From: Pratylenchus scribneri
Lineage: Eukaryota; Nematoda; Chromadorea; Rhabditida; Pratylenchidae
Length of the DNA: 64,000 bases
Direction of reading: 5' to 3'
NCBI GenBank assembly: GCA_030063045.1
Contig: JAQSEB010000086.1
Coordinates: 620,001 to 684,000, forward strand
Positions 23,201 through 35,725 of this stretch are shown here, in pieces; within the stretch, counting starts at the first letter, position 1, and each line of letters opens with the position of its first letter. The position numbers and the translations under genes are program-made. The notes under the pieces were generated by a model that ran no database searches, was not told the origin of the DNA, and saw only the letters and a list, made by a program, of their open reading frames with translations.

Positions 23201-25158
23201 GTTTTCATATCAAAATATTTCTCCAGAATGAATATTACCCCAAAGCATGGTTTCATTAGTCTTTTGAATGCTAATTTAAATATTGGCCATTAAAATTCAA
23301 AAAAATCAATCACTGGCATTTTAGTCCCCCACAACATTTTAGCCTTCCGTCTCCTATTTTCATGCGCAATTTTGGCACCAAAAATGCAAATTAGTGTATG
23401 CGGAGATTATCCATTGGAGATAAACAAACGGAAAAGGAGAACCCCCTTTCCATTTTTGATGGACGAAGATGGCCGGCCCCAACCCATTTTTGGCACACAA
23501 AAGGCATCCAATTTAGGCCATTATAAGGAAAGGGGGACAATTTGAGGATGCCGGACATTTGTGGACACTATTGGATGGACCCCTTGATGAAAAGCGGTCA
23601 TTTTGAAGGCACATTGGTGGGCTTAATGAGCGAAGACCACCCATCCATCACATTTTTATGGTTGAGTGGATAATTTGCCAAAAGAAGGACCACTAATTTG
23701 GGTGGACAATTCACCCAAAATCTTTGATTTATTTACTGTGGAAATTTTCTGGGAATATTTTGGGAAATTTTTATGTAGCCAAAAAGAATGTTCTCAATCA
23801 TCACCGAAAAATGCCTTTTTTAAGCACCAACTTGAATGCATTTGTCCAATTCCCTCAAATGTTGGCATTGGTCATTGTTGATTGTGACCACATTGTCCTT
23901 CAATTCGTACAATGTCCAAGTCCATTCGTCCAAAATTTCAATGAAACACTTCACCAGGGTCACGTAATTGCAACGGCTCTGAGAAAATATATAAATAAAT
24001 ATGATTAATATTTTTCTTTAATTTAAAAAAAAATTTTGAAATTTTTTCTGGATTTTCTGATTTTTTTGGAATTTTTCTATGAGAAATTTTTGTTGAAATT
24101 TTTTTATGATTTTTTCTGAAATTTTTTGAAATTTTTCGGCATTGACACTATTTTTCTCATTTCATTTTTCATCCCTTCTTCTTTTTTTCCATCATTTTCC
24201 CCGGCTTTTCCTCCATTCAATTTCTCCCCATTCAAAAGAGATGAAGCCTTTTCAAATGCAAAGGAAAAGCAAGCAAAAGCATTTTTGCCCATTAGCCAAT
24301 TTGCGGTCGACTGCCGCCCTTCATCATTTTGAAGGGGACACAAATTTTTTGAAGGGCAACGCAAAAAAGTTTTTTTGTGGATTCAGAGGGCCAAGGGGAA
24401 ATCGAATTTTTTCTGTCTTCATTTGCCCTTCAATTCCAAATTTTTTTGTGTGAGATTCCCGGGGGACATTTTTGAAGGGAAAAGTAGATGGCATGATGGA
24501 AGGAGGAAGGAATGGGAACGGAAGGCAAAAAATGGGGATGTTCGGCTGAAATGGTGGCCAAATGAAGAGTGATGGATGATGGAAGAAGGGCCAATGGGAT
24601 TTGGGAATTGTGGCCATCAAAAAAACATCAATCCCCAAAATGGGGAAAATGATTTTTTAATAGAATAGTTCAAAATTTTGCTGCCAATGTCGAAAAATCT
24701 TTTTAAAAATTTATTTGGCTTTCTTGCTTAAATACTTTAAGAAAAATTAAATGATTGAATTTACCGATATGTCGAAAAATAATTGTTTTTAAAGCCATAT
24801 AAGTTGACCAAATCGAGCTTCTTTAAGATTCCTATGTTCCAAGCTAATAAGCCTTAATCTAAAGCTAACCCCAAACTTAGTCCTATAAGCCAAAACACAT
24901 CGCTATGACCAAGTTATATGGCCTTAAAAATCATTATTTTTTGGCATAAAAAGTTTTTGCAAATTCGATGTTTCATTCTTTTGTCAAATTAAAAATACTA
25001 TCCAAATAAAAATAACTATCAACCTGCGCTTGGACTTGCCGAACATCCAGCAAAGGAATGAGAAGGAGGAGAAGCAAAATGGTGTGGGGTGAACAATTAG
25101 GACACTTTGCCGTTGTTAGCCGGCGGCCCAACGGAGGCCAACCAACTTTGAATGCCAT
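20291..25158 (-). CDS. Secreted Cys-rich protein, probable GPI anchor, unrecognised
   Basis: Six exons (25024-25158, 23832-23978, 22583-22690, 21890-21998, 21337-21503, 20291-20554) join in phase to 930 nt, or 309 residues. The N-terminus has a signal peptide with hydrophobic core HTILLLLLLIPLL, ending near QVQAQ. The mature part carries about ten cysteines spread through the exons (for example SRCNYVTLVKCF, DQCQHLRELDKC, YACSPEGQQLLNEHRPC, ADCEFNCLQ). An acidic linker follows. The C-terminus ends in a hydrophobic stretch (MGTNGWLAMLAMFGTALML) with almost nothing after it, which is the usual shape of a GPI attachment signal. The spacing resembles nematode Cys-rich secreted families such as T20D4.11-like (DUF19), but I cannot assign it. 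The intron 21504-21889 is largely a family B element. Confidence 0.72.
21560..21870. repeat. Family B foldback element filling an intron
   Basis: The left arm has TCCCATAACTCAATGAGGC and CCTCTAAAAAGTGGCC. The right arm has GGCCACTTTTTAGAGGACAT, GGCTTTCAAATGGCATTTCG and GAGTTATGACCAAAATGA. It occupies almost all of the intron between exons 4 and 5 of the Cys-rich secreted gene. Confidence 0.85.
22895..23130. repeat. Family B element, partial
   Basis: The right arm reads ACCAATTTTTAGAGAACATT, TAAGGAATTCAAATGGCATT and CCTTCCTGAATTGGTTGC. The left arm is weak (GGAAGCAACCAATCAGC). It is intronic in the Cys-rich secreted gene. Confidence 0.65.
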
Positions 25159-26888
25159 TTTTGTAAAGGGCCAAGTGATGATGGATTTGAGCAGCGTGGC
25201 AGTGTTATTGAAGATTTGACTCAAATATTGGTGCCGAAATTAGCGAAGAGTTCAAGGAGTTCAAGATGAATGGAAAAAAGAAGGGCAGTGGTCAAAATTA
25301 AATGTTATTGGTCGACTAATTCGGATTCTAGTCGTTTTAGATGAAAGCACTTTGACTTTTGGCAGATTCGTCTTCTGCCCACTTTTTGCTAATTGTGAAA
25401 TCTAAAAATAGCCAAGGTCTATTTTAAATATTTAAAAACGTAAAAAGCTTAAAAAATGTTCTGGTTTTTGGTTAGCAAATTGGCAACAAACAAAAAAGAA
25501 GAATGGACGAATATTTGAACGATACTATTTTGAGGGTTGTTTGGCTGGCGAATTGGTCGGCTGGCGCAAAGGCAAGCAGATTGGCCCGATGGAAGGATGC
25601 TTATTGGGGTGGGGGCACACGAGCCGATAAAAGGGGGCTCACAGAGGGGATGGGGGAAGTGCAAATGGATGCGGGAATTCGGGAATGGCTCGGATGGGGA
25701 ATGGGAAGGGAAGAACGGCAAACAAAAATGAGAAGGCTTGGGGGAGGATGGCTTCTGCGTGGATGGAGGCAAATGGCGGAGGGGAAGGAAAGGCAATCGG
25801 AAACGACGGAGGGAGGCCTCCGTGCTGAAAGCCAAATAGATAGCCGCCTTTTTGGCTTCTGCGTGTGGATTGGACGCATTCCGAAGCCATTCCCATTCCC
25901 ATCCAATCCATTCCATTTCATTCAGAGACTGTTGGCAGCCACCCCGTCGTATGCGCATCTTTTTATACACGCAAAACGATGTTGGGGAAACGTGGAAAAG
26001 AGGCAATGGTTGGGGATGGATGGAGGATGGAAATTGGCCCAAATGGCGGTCGGCTGGCAGCAGAGGCAAACATCCAGAGGCAGAGAAGGAAAGGGAAGGG
26101 AACGAGTGCCGTAATTCAATGGAAAGCGGTTGGCAGGAAAAAGCGGCTGGCAGGAAAAATTGGCTCTGTTGCCGCAATTCAAGGCCATTTCGGTGCCGTC
26201 ATTCCTCCCAAATCGACCTTGGAAATCGCGTCCTGTGGGAAGTCAAGCCCCCGGGGCGAATGGCTTCTTCTACTGGCATTGGTAATGGAATTGAATGTTG
26301 GGACAAAAAATGGAAAAGAGGGGAAGGCGAAAATGAGGGGGACGCGGCCAAATAGATTCGAAATAGGCCATGGGACGAATAGATGGCCCGACAGGCTAGC
26401 CTCATTTGTGAGTCTTTGGCATTGACACACCGCAGACAGGGACCTGATGAGTGGAATGGGACAAGATAAAAAAAAAGTGCCAGGAAAATCGAGAGCGAAA
26501 ATAAAAGGAAAACGTGGAATAGAAAGCAGTACATAAAAATGAGTAGATGGCATAAAAATGCCGAGAAAAGTGAAAAGAGAGAAAAATCTACTGGTAAAAA
26601 TGGAATTGAATTTTAGGATTTTTGTTGAGGCAATGTCAAGGAAAATAAAGAACGAGAAAAAAAATAAGAGTGAAGCCTGGAGGAAAAGCCAAGAAAAAGG
26701 CGACAAATTATGAGAAAATGTTGCCCTCAGCTCAAATAGCTATCGAATGCCGCAACCAGCGAAAAAGGGCTTGGCACTGTGTAAAGCGAAAATAAAACTA
26801 AGTGAAAAGAATGGAGAAAAAGTCGAGAAAAAGGTTTGGCATAGGCAGCATATGCGTATGATGAGGCTAAAATTATTGCGTGAAAAGA

Positions 26889-26906
26889 GGGGGGGGGGGG
26901 GGGGGG
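26889..26906 (+). repeat. Poly-G run of 18
   Basis: Eighteen consecutive G residues lie in the gene-poor region. Long poly-G is unusual in an AT-rich genome and could form G-quadruplex. The exact length may be affected by sequencing. Confidence 0.9.
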
Positions 26907-27227
26907 CGAATTTGTCGGCACATTAATATTGGGGAAAAAGCGGTGGAATGTAGCAAATTCTCTCCAATACAACAACAAAAAAACTCGTTCGGCACTAGCC
27001 AAATTTGTTTTGTTGCGAACAAAAGCGAAAAAAAAAAATATATTTATTAGTCGATTAAGCAAACACAATGAAAATGGGGAAAGGGTATCTATCCGTTGAA
27101 TTGAATAGAAAGCTAGAGAAAATGGAAGCAAAAAATAAAATTGAATATAAAAATGCTAATTTTAATTAATAAAACATTTTCTTAGTTGTTGGTAATGCTA
27201 GTAGAATCACAACGGTTCAATACCCTG

Positions 27228-28018
27228 TGTTGTTCTGATTTTCATTCCGGAAAGAATTCTGATTTACATTCCGGAAAGAATTCTGATTTACATTCCGGAA
27301 AGAATTGTTCTGATTTTCATTCCGGAAAGAATTGTTCTGATTTTTATTCCGGAAAGAATTGTTCTGATTTTCATTCCGGAAAGAATTCTGATTTTCATTC
27401 CGGAAAGAATTCTGATTTACATTCCGGAAAGAATTCTGATTTACATTCCGGAAAGAATTGTTCTGATTTTCATTCCGGAAAGAATTGTTCTGATTTTTAT
27501 TCCGGAAAGAATTCTGATTTTCATTCCGGAAAGAATTCTGATTTTCATTCCGGAAAGAATTGTTCTGATTTTTATTCCGGAAAGAATTCTGATTTTTATT
27601 CCGGAAAGAATTCTGATTTTCATTCCGGAAAGAATTCTGATTTTCATTCCGGAAAGAATTCTGATTTAAATTCCGGAAAGAATTCTGATTTACATTCCGG
27701 AAAGAATTCTGATTTTCATTCCGGAAAGAATTGTTCTGATTTTTATTCCGGAAAGAATTCTGATTTTCATTCCGGAAAGAATTCTGATTTTCATTCCGGA
27801 AATAATTGTTCTGATTTTCATTCCGGAAAGAATTCTGATTTTCATTCCGGAAAGAATTCTGATTTTCATTCCGGAAAGAATTCTGATTTTCATTCCGGAA
27901 AGAATTCTGATTTTCATTCCGGAAAGAATTCTGATTTTCATTCCGGAAAGAATTCTGATTTTCATTCCGAAAACAATTCTGATTTTTATTCCGTAAAGTG
28001 TTCTGATTTTTAATCCAG
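27228..28018. repeat. TTCCGGAA minisatellite array 2
   Basis: About 31 tandem units are in the orientation opposite to array 1 (TGATTTTCATTCCGGAAAGA, then ATTC or ATTGTTC). Unit lengths are 24 and 27 bp, so a 275-codon frame stays open through the whole array (repeat peptide NSDFHSGK or NCSDFHSGK). I treat this frame as incidental. This is the only one of the four arrays outside a gene model. Confidence 0.95.
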
Positions 28019-28854
28019 AAATAAATGGCTTTCTTTTTAAATATTTTCTTCTATTTTATATTGGGAATTAACGTTTAAGAGGTATTTTCGGAGAGAGGCT
28101 TCATCATTTTTGGCACATTTTCGAGAAAAGAGACGTCCAAAACGGGAGCCCTATAAAATTTATATGGCGACGTCGAAAATTTCCCCTTCTTCTTTTGGGG
28201 CACCAAAATTCCTTTGGGCCATTTTTATAGGAGAAGGGGCTTGGCCACATTTTAGGCCACCCCCAATTTGCACATCGTTTTGGGCGCCTTCCTCTACTTA
28301 TTTGGTGGCCATTTTGGATTGGGAGGGAATGGAATTTGGGGCTGGGACTAAATGCACTTGTGAAGGGCCAAAAATGGAGGAGGGAAAAGTGCCAACTTTG
28401 GCAGATGCTTAAGCAAAAATAAGGCTAAGGGGGATGGCGCCGACCACAAATTGGATTTGTGAGGGACCCCAAAGGAATGTGCGCGCGAAATTGGCCGCAA
28501 AAAGAGAAAAGGGGGAAGGAAATGGCGAGGCAATTTGGCGCGACAAAATATTCTTTATTCACATCCACATTCTTCCCAAAGCATTGCAAAATGTGCCTTC
28601 CCACATAAACATTTTGCCCCATTTTTGCTAGCGAATATAGAAGAAGTTGGTGGGAAAATGTTTTGGGAGAATTCTATAATTTGGATGACAGGAGAATTTC
28701 ACTTTTGGTTTAAAAATTGGGTGGAAATTGATTTTTAAGGCATAAAATTTGGATTATCCTTTGGAATGGGTTTGTATTAGAATCAGATTGCGATATTTGG
28801 GCCTTGAGTTAGAAAAGGGAGCGATTCAGTGTACCTGTATATTATTAGGTTTAG

Positions 28855-29130
28855 GTCAGAGTTCAACAAGATAAAATGGCAAATTCGGGAAGGCGATATA
28901 CCATTTTAAAATATTAAATGTCTTTAATCTCTTTTAAAAAGTGCCGGTGGTTAAAAAAAATTACATGCCTTTGATGAGTGCATTAACCCTTAATACATTG
29001 AGGAAAACCCGCTTATTTTATAAATAGTTTTAAATTTCCATAAATTTTTAAAAGCCACTTTTAGAGGACATTTAGGGCTATCAAATGGCATATCGCCTTC
29101 CCGAATTGGTTGCTTCCATGTTGAGTATTG
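28855..29130. repeat. Family B foldback element, both arms
   Basis: The left arm has CGGGAAGGCGATATACCATT and CTTTTAAAAAGTGCC. The right arm has GCCACTTTTAGAGGACATTT, AGGGCTATCAAATGGCATAT and CGCCTTCCCGAATTGGTTGC. It is intergenic. Confidence 0.8.
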
Positions 29131-29784
29131 GATGGTATTATTTTGGATTTACTGGAAAAATGAATGAAAATGAATGAGCGAATGAATGTTTTGACTGCTA
29201 AATATTGCACAAAAATGTGGCCATTCTGTGGGACACATAGGTTTATTCAGCTGATCCAAAAGGAGATGTGTATGACGGCGGCAAAACAAAAAGCCAGGGA
29301 AACAACAAAGCCAAAATGCCTTCTTCCTAAATGAAATAGGATGGTTGGAAGGTGACCCAAATTCGGAAGCATCGAAATTATTTTGTTGCTTCGCTTTATG
29401 TCTCGAAAATAAGCCAAATCCCTTCTTCTATATTGACGATTGTTTTGGCCAAAATTTTGAGGAGGCGCCACTGATTTCCTCCCGCTAAATCTCCCTCTTT
29501 TGTGTAGGCTTTTCCTTTCCTTTATTATGCCCAGCCATTCACCCTCCCCCCCTTTGCCTCTTGGCCACATAAATATTTGTCCGTTTCCGTTCAAAGGCTG
29601 CGCGCACATTTATTATTTAAAATGGGGTGAAAGAAGCAGCTTATTGCTGGGATTGGTCAAAACGCTGAATAAACATTTTGAACATTGAAAAGCAAAATGA
29701 GTGAAAGGCTAATAGCCAGCCGAACATATTTTGTTCAAATGCAAGTAGAGAGTAGAGACTAATGGATATACCCCACTTGTCACC

Positions 29785-30080
29785 GTTTATAATAATTCAT
29801 TAAAGATTGAACCAAATTTGATGATTTATTATTAAATTAAAGAGCTGATCGCTGATTATCCATTGATATTAGTTTTATTTAAACTAGTTCTGAATTGTTG
29901 AAATTATGTTTAAAAAAAATTTAAAATGACTTTTACTTTGGATTATTTAAATTTCATTGATTTCTCCAATAATTCTGAACCAATTTAAATAATATTATTG
30001 GATAGCTAGCTAATAGTCTAGTTATTAATTTGATAATGAAATCATTAAAATTGATTCATTCCTTGAAGAATTATTATAAA
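29785..30080. repeat. Foldback MITE, family A, copy 5
   Basis: It starts near AATAATTCATTAAAGATTG, with ATTAAAGAGCTGATCGCTG inside. The right arm has GATAGCTAGCTAATAGTCTA and ends ATTCCTTGAAGAATTATTAT. It is intergenic. Confidence 0.75.
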
Positions 30081-30879
30081 AGGCGAGAAGTTGGGCGCCT
30101 CAGGATGCCATTAGCCAGCGGGAAGAATAATCTTTTGTACAGTAAAATATTTTAAGTCAAATTTTTAATCAAGCCGCATTCATTTTCTTAATTCTAACAC
30201 ACTTCTAACTGACAAGCCTACAATTCAAATTAGGGTAAACGGTAAAATGATGTTTGAAAAGTTGGCACAAAATGTGAATGATAATGAATGACAAATTTGT
30301 TGTTTTGGCAAAAAAATATGTAAAATGAGAACTAGAGAATGTGGTGGGGTAATTCCCTGAATTAGGGAAGGGATAAGGAGCCATGGAATGGAAAAAAATG
30401 AAGCAAAATAGCGGACGGAATTGACACTAATGTTGGCCAAGAGGCGGTGGCGCAAAATGAGGAAAATGGATGGAATGGAAGAAGCGAAGGGGGAATAGGG
30501 AAGGACATGATGGGATGGATGGATTGGCAACATTGATGATGGAAAGGGGAATGAATGGTGGCCCCGGGGGATGGCGCGGGTAATTTGGCCGAGAATGGTG
30601 GTGCGGGCCGGGTCGAGATAGGAACAAGGCGGGTTAAGAAGGGGCTATGGAGGGTCGCGCAGGCTAAAAAAGGGAAGGCGAAGAAAATGGAAGGAAATGA
30701 GATGGAAAATTGGAAAGGAAATGGGCTCAAAAATGTGGAGTAGGAGCCGGAGAGATGAACGAACACCAAAGAGCACAAGGGAAAAGGGGAGATTAAGGAA
30801 GGATTTATGTCCGAATGGAAGGTGAAAGGATTGCATGTCGGCCCCCATTTTTTCATTATATTTTTGTTTTTGTGTGCAG

Positions 30880-30981
30880 AACGCGCAATTCAATCCCGGC
30901 GGTGCCGGCCACTGTGGCCATCACCAAAGTGCCACCAACCTTATTATCCCCATATTATTGACCACATGGTACCAGTGCCAG
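30880..30981 (+). other. Orphan exon candidate, 102 nt
   Basis: A strong acceptor (TTTTTGTGTGCAG) precedes the segment and a strong donor (CAG then GTAAAGG) follows it. The 102-nt interior is GC-richer than its surroundings and open in two frames; the phase-0 frame begins NAQFNPGGAGHCGHHQ. I found no neighbouring exons to connect it to, so the gene is unknown and the exon may be a chance match. Confidence 0.3.
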
Positions 30982-32279
30982 GTAAAGGTGACTTTCCCTT
31001 GTTGACTTGGCAATTTTCTTAATAATAAACTGACTTCTTAATAATCCCTCCTCAATGAAGGCACCCCTATATTTCCTACTTTTCATATTAATTTGCCACT
31101 TTTTAATCTTGGGCCAGGGCAAATTGCCAACAAAATGGGATCAAGCGCAATGTGAGAGGCTTATAATCCCCCGTTCCCAATTAAAGTGCTGGCGTTAAAG
31201 CCGGAAGGGCGAGGAATGAAGTGCTAAAAAGTTTGGCAATGAATTTGATATCGCCTAGAGGCATATTGCATGGACGCTTCAACTTTTGACAGGCATTTTG
31301 GCATTTTTTTATTTAATTTAAGCCGAGAATCATTAGAAGACTCAAAGTATTTGGTTTAGCTATACAAAATTTTAAATATCCGATGCGTTTTTTTGGCCAT
31401 TAAAACTATAATCATTCTTCACCAAATTTAAGTCAATTTTGATTTGAATTGTGCAAAATTTAAATGCTTGTAAGAAATAGCTGGGAATGCCAAAAATTGT
31501 TGGCAAAGGAATATTATGTGAGTCGAGGCAATGGGAAATGGCCGTTGTTGTGGGAGAAAATGCCGCAGGATGGCTTTGTGGGAAGGTAAAGCCGCTGCCT
31601 ATTGCGGTTCCCCAAGGCAATATGTGCAAAATGGGGTGAAAAGGGGAATGTGAAAATGGGGAAAGGGGGAGGGGAAGCTAATTGCCCGGAGGCAAAATGT
31701 TGAAGGGTGGAATGCCGCCGTCGGGCATGGGAAGAAGGCCAAAAAGGGGAAGGGAAAGGAAAGGGAAAAATGGCCTAAAATGGGGAAAAGGCGAAGAAGG
31801 TAAAAGAAAAGCAAGGCGCCCCGCACTTTTGCTTTGTAAGGGCTTTGGGGGACTTTGCTTTGTGTTGAAGAATGGCGCCGGAGGGCCTAAAATGTGAAGG
31901 AGCAAAATGGCCAAAGCGAAGGCGGAGGTGAAAATATCGATCGCCTTAGGGGCAAAATGGGTGGATGAAGGCGAACTCGTTTGGGGACAGCGCCCAACCC
32001 CCAAGGGAGGAGTTTATACGAGGATGGATGGAAAATTAATTATTATTTTATTTATAGGGGAGAAAAAGGCCGACTATAGGGAGCAAATTGGGTCGACCCG
32101 ACCCGCCGCACAAAAGGCAACAAAAATTGTAGGAAAATTGTGGGAATGGAATGGGGAAGGTTTCTAATAATAATAATTTATCCATTGATCATTTCCTTTA
32201 TTTCTGGGCGACCTTTCCCTTCAATGTTCAATTTAATCCAAGGAAGATACTCTCTAAAACTAAACTTGCCGCGCGAGCA

Positions 32280-32590
32280 CTTATAACTCATCATGAACTG
32301 AATCAATTTTGATTATTTTGTTATCAAATTAAAGAGCTGCCTTTTGGCTATAAATGGGTATTAATTTTATTTAAATTGATTCCAAATTTTTGGAATTATG
32401 CTCAAAAATCCATAAAAAATTTGGCTAAGCCGTAGTAAAGGTAATTTTAAATGGCTTTTTGAGCTTAACTCCAACAATTCTGAACCAATTTAAATAGAAT
32501 TATTATCATCGAATAGCCAACGATCTGCTCTTTAATTTGATAATAACATCAGTAAAATTGGTTTAGTCCTTAATGAATTATTATAAACGG
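32280..32590. repeat. Foldback MITE, family A, copy 6
   Basis: It starts TAACTCATCATGAACTGAAT, contains AAAGAGCTGCCTTTTGGCTA, and its right arm has GAATAGCCAACGATCTGCTC and GTCCTTAATGAATTATTATA. It is intergenic. Confidence 0.8.
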
Positions 32591-33734
32591 CGTCAAATTT
32601 GATGGACGACAAGTTGGGCCCTTACTTAATTGAAGGTGGTTTCAATTTTCAACGTACAAAAGGAAGTTTTCTTTCCATGTTTCCTTCAATTTGTTCCATC
32701 TGTGCTTTAGGCCACCTCCTACAAAACTAATAAAATTGCGCTCGAGGATCAAATTTGACTAATAAAAGATTGGCGGTCAAATGGGGAAAGGTGGCCTCCC
32801 TTTCCATTGGAATTATCCGCGCGTGGCCTTCCGTTTCCCTCCAATTTTGTTGTCCCTCCCTTTGAAGAAGCCTCCTTCCATCCAAATTCCCCCATTGGAA
32901 CGCGAATTATTGTCCTTCGCTGGACCAAGGCAAATCGGCGGAGCCGAAGGAAGGGGCCAACTTTTGGTGGGCAAGAAAGGGGGAAAGTGTAGGGCAAACA
33001 GAAGCTAAAAGGCGGAAGGCAAAAGTAAAGAAGAAGCCCGCAAAGCATCACATCAAAAGCCGCACAAAGTCGTAAAGTGGAACGAATACTGGCCACCCTT
33101 TCGCCCCGGGGGCCATTCCAAAGGGGAAAAGGAAGCAATTGTGGGAATTCCTTTGGAAATTCGAATGGGAATTTGGATTGGGGAACTTGTGGCTTCGGGG
33201 GCTTAGTTGACCCTAAAACACGCTCTCGATTGAAAATTTTGGATGTGAATTTATGGATGGACGAATGGATGGATTGAGTTACCCATTGACGGCGAGAATT
33301 GGCCATATTGGAGTTGGAGGGGAGAGGAATGAATTTGAAATGAGCACCGGAATTGGCAAAAAAAAATGGAAATTGAAATGGATGGAATGGAATGAATGGC
33401 ATATTGACTGTGCTCAATATTTGTTTGGACTTTTTTTAGAGAGGAAAAAGGCAATAATATGAAAAATTGCGAGAAATATTATTTAGAAGAATAAAGATTT
33501 AATGGCACAATGCCGTGAATGAAGCTTATTTCAATGTTTGATGGTAATTTATGAATTTATTTAATTAATTAAAAGCTAGACCTGATTTTAGGGCCATAAA
33601 GAATTTGGAATTGAGATTAAAATGAATTATTGGGCCTAACACAAAAAAATGTTAAGGCCATTTTTAGTGCCATTTTTGGCACACAATTTATAACCAAATT
33701 CTTTCTAGGATAGAATAATGTAGGTTTTTGGCTC

Positions 33735-33945
33735 ATAGTACAAAAAGGCTTCAGGCAATTTGAGAAGACGATATTCCCTTTTAAAGGCCAGAGTTTCCTC
33801 TACAGATAAGCTAAAATTTATTTTCCATTTATCAATTTAAAAATTGGAAATCTTATGTATAGCCCAAAGAGGCAATAGCAAATCTGAAGAAGAGATATGC
33901 CATTTGAAAGCCCTAAAAGTCCTCTAAAAATGGCTTAACTAATTT
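33735..33945. repeat. Family B arms, same orientation
   Basis: Two left-type arms follow each other. The first is diverged (CAGGCAATTTGAGAAGACGA). The second reads GAAGAAGAGATATGCCATTT, GAAAGCCCTAAAAGTCCTC and TAAAAATGGC. It is intergenic. Confidence 0.6.
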
Positions 33946-34589
33946 TTTGAATTTTTAAATAATTGAAGAAAAGATCGCCTTTTATTGAAAGGACAAGAGC
34001 TGATCCCATTCTTTTATGTAGATAGGCCAAAACGTATGCAATTATAGGGACTAAACTTGGTAATATTCCGATTTTTAAAATTAAAATTTCTATGAATTAA
34101 TTTTTAAATAATTTAATATTATAATTATATATGGATATAAATTGGCTTCATCCTACAAATTTTATGTTGATTTATTATTTATTTTCCATGCTCGCAAATT
34201 GGATATTGCAATGACAAAATTGGATATGGTCAAGCTAATTCCCCCTCCCTTTATTGGATTGCCGCCTTCCCTCCATCCATATTCAAGGTCGAAGCCATAA
34301 AAAAAGCCAACAAAAACACATCAACAACAATTTTGGGGGCAAAATTAGTGGAAAAAAAGGACATAAATCAGAGAATGAACAGTGGCACAACAGCAACAGA
34401 ATTGGATTCTGCGCTTTTTTACGATGGCCCAGCATAAAAATTGGAAAGAATGAAATTGTTGACAACTCCTGCTGGTCACCAATTTATGTGTAGAATTTGT
34501 GGATGCGCAGAATTAGAAGAGAGAGGGGAATGGAATTGTGGTCGAAATTCGAAAAGGGACAATACCGACGTTTCATTATCTTGGCAATT

Positions 34590-34775
34590 CTTTTTGGCCA
34601 ATAGTTCAAAAGGTGATATGCCATTTGAAAGCCCTAAATCTCTATACAATTTGGCAAAATTGTTTCAAGTTTACATAAAAATAGAAAAGCCACTTTTTAG
34701 AGGTTATATAGGGCTTTAAAATGACATATCGCCTTCCTGAATTGGTTGCTTACTTGTTGAGATATGGCCAAAAGA
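34590..34775. repeat. Family B foldback element, compact
   Basis: The left arm (GGTGATATGCCATTTGAAAG, CCCTAAATCTC) and right arm (GCCACTTTTTAGAGGTTATA, GACATATCGCCTTCCTGAAT, GAGATATGGCCAAAAGAAAC) lie close together with a short spacer. It is intergenic. Confidence 0.75.
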
Positions 34776-35399
34776 AACGAACTATATAGTGAAAAGGCGA
34801 TATTGAAAAGTCTTGTCTCAAAGAGAAGAACAAATTTTACTAATTACATTTGGCAATTTTCATAAATTAAAAAAATTGGCCACACACGAAATTTGAAAGG
34901 GAGGTGGGATTCAAATAGAATGACACAAACATAAGAGGAGGAAGGCGTGGGCGAAAGTGCGCGAAGAGTTGGAAATTGTGGATTTGGGCCAAAAAGTGTT
35001 GAATTTCACCATTTATTCTCGACTGCTCTTCTGCTGATTCCGAATAGATTCAATTTCAACTTTGCCTTCTTCTTTTTTAATCAGTGAAGTGTGAAAATAA
35101 ATTCGCGCAGGAGGATAATTCCTTTATAGGTGTTGAAGGGGAGGATTTTTGGATGGCCAATTGAATTCAATTTCACCCCAATTTTACGTTTTGATTTGAC
35201 TTGCAGAAAAAATACCAGTTTTTAAAAACGTCAAATAAAAAAAGAAATCATAAAAAGTTCTTCGAAATAAAAGAGAAAATTTTACGAATTTAGGCAATAA
35301 AAAAATTAGGCAAAGATTCGCGGTGTTCATTTTCGTCAATTTCTAGTTGAAGAATGTGAATGGGCGGTAGAGGATATTTCAATATCCAATGGCTAATCT

Positions 35400-35725
35400 T
35401 TTTTTGCCTTATTAGCTTAATGAGGCAATAGCCAATTTAGGAAGGCGATATATTATTGGAAAGCCCAAAGTGCCCTTTAAAAAGTGGCCCTATTAAATTT
35501 TATAGAATTCCCCCGTAAAAAGTTACATGTCTCTTTGATTGTGAATGTGCAATAAACCAGGATTTGTTGACGAAAAAGCCGCTTATCTTACAAATTACTT
35601 TAATAATCATAAAATTAGTAAAGCCACTTTTTAGAGGACATTTAGGGCTTTCTAATGGCCTCTCGCCTTCCCAAATTAGTTGCTTCTTTGTTGAACTAAT
35701 GGCCAGAAGAATGGCCCCAGATTTT
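35400..35725. repeat. Family B foldback element, both arms
   Basis: The left arm is CAATTTAGGAAGGCGATATA to CCCTTTAAAAAGTGGCCC. The right arm is GCCACTTTTTAGAGGACATT, TAGGGCTTTCTAATGGCCTC, CCCAAATTAGTTGCTTCTTT and CTAATGGCCAGAAGAATGGC. It is intergenic. Confidence 0.85.

Noticed and set aside
25449..26706. Overlapping frames of 106-242 codons on both strands
   Set aside because: They overlap in several frames at once, have simple Pro/Ser or Gly/Arg/Trp composition from purine-rich DNA, and show no domain or splice structure.
27186..28013. 275-codon repeat frame (NSDFHSGK repeats)
   Set aside because: Same minisatellite; no promoter, splice chain or non-repeat domain.
29247..29609. 120-codon minus-strand frame with hydrophobic end
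   Set aside because: No recognisable domain and a mixed basic N-terminal part; no supporting neighbours or splice signals.
30362..30856. 164-codon minus-strand frame rich in Pro/Ser/Phe
   Set aside because: It comes from the pyrimidine-rich complement of a purine-rich stretch; several overlapping frames are equally open.
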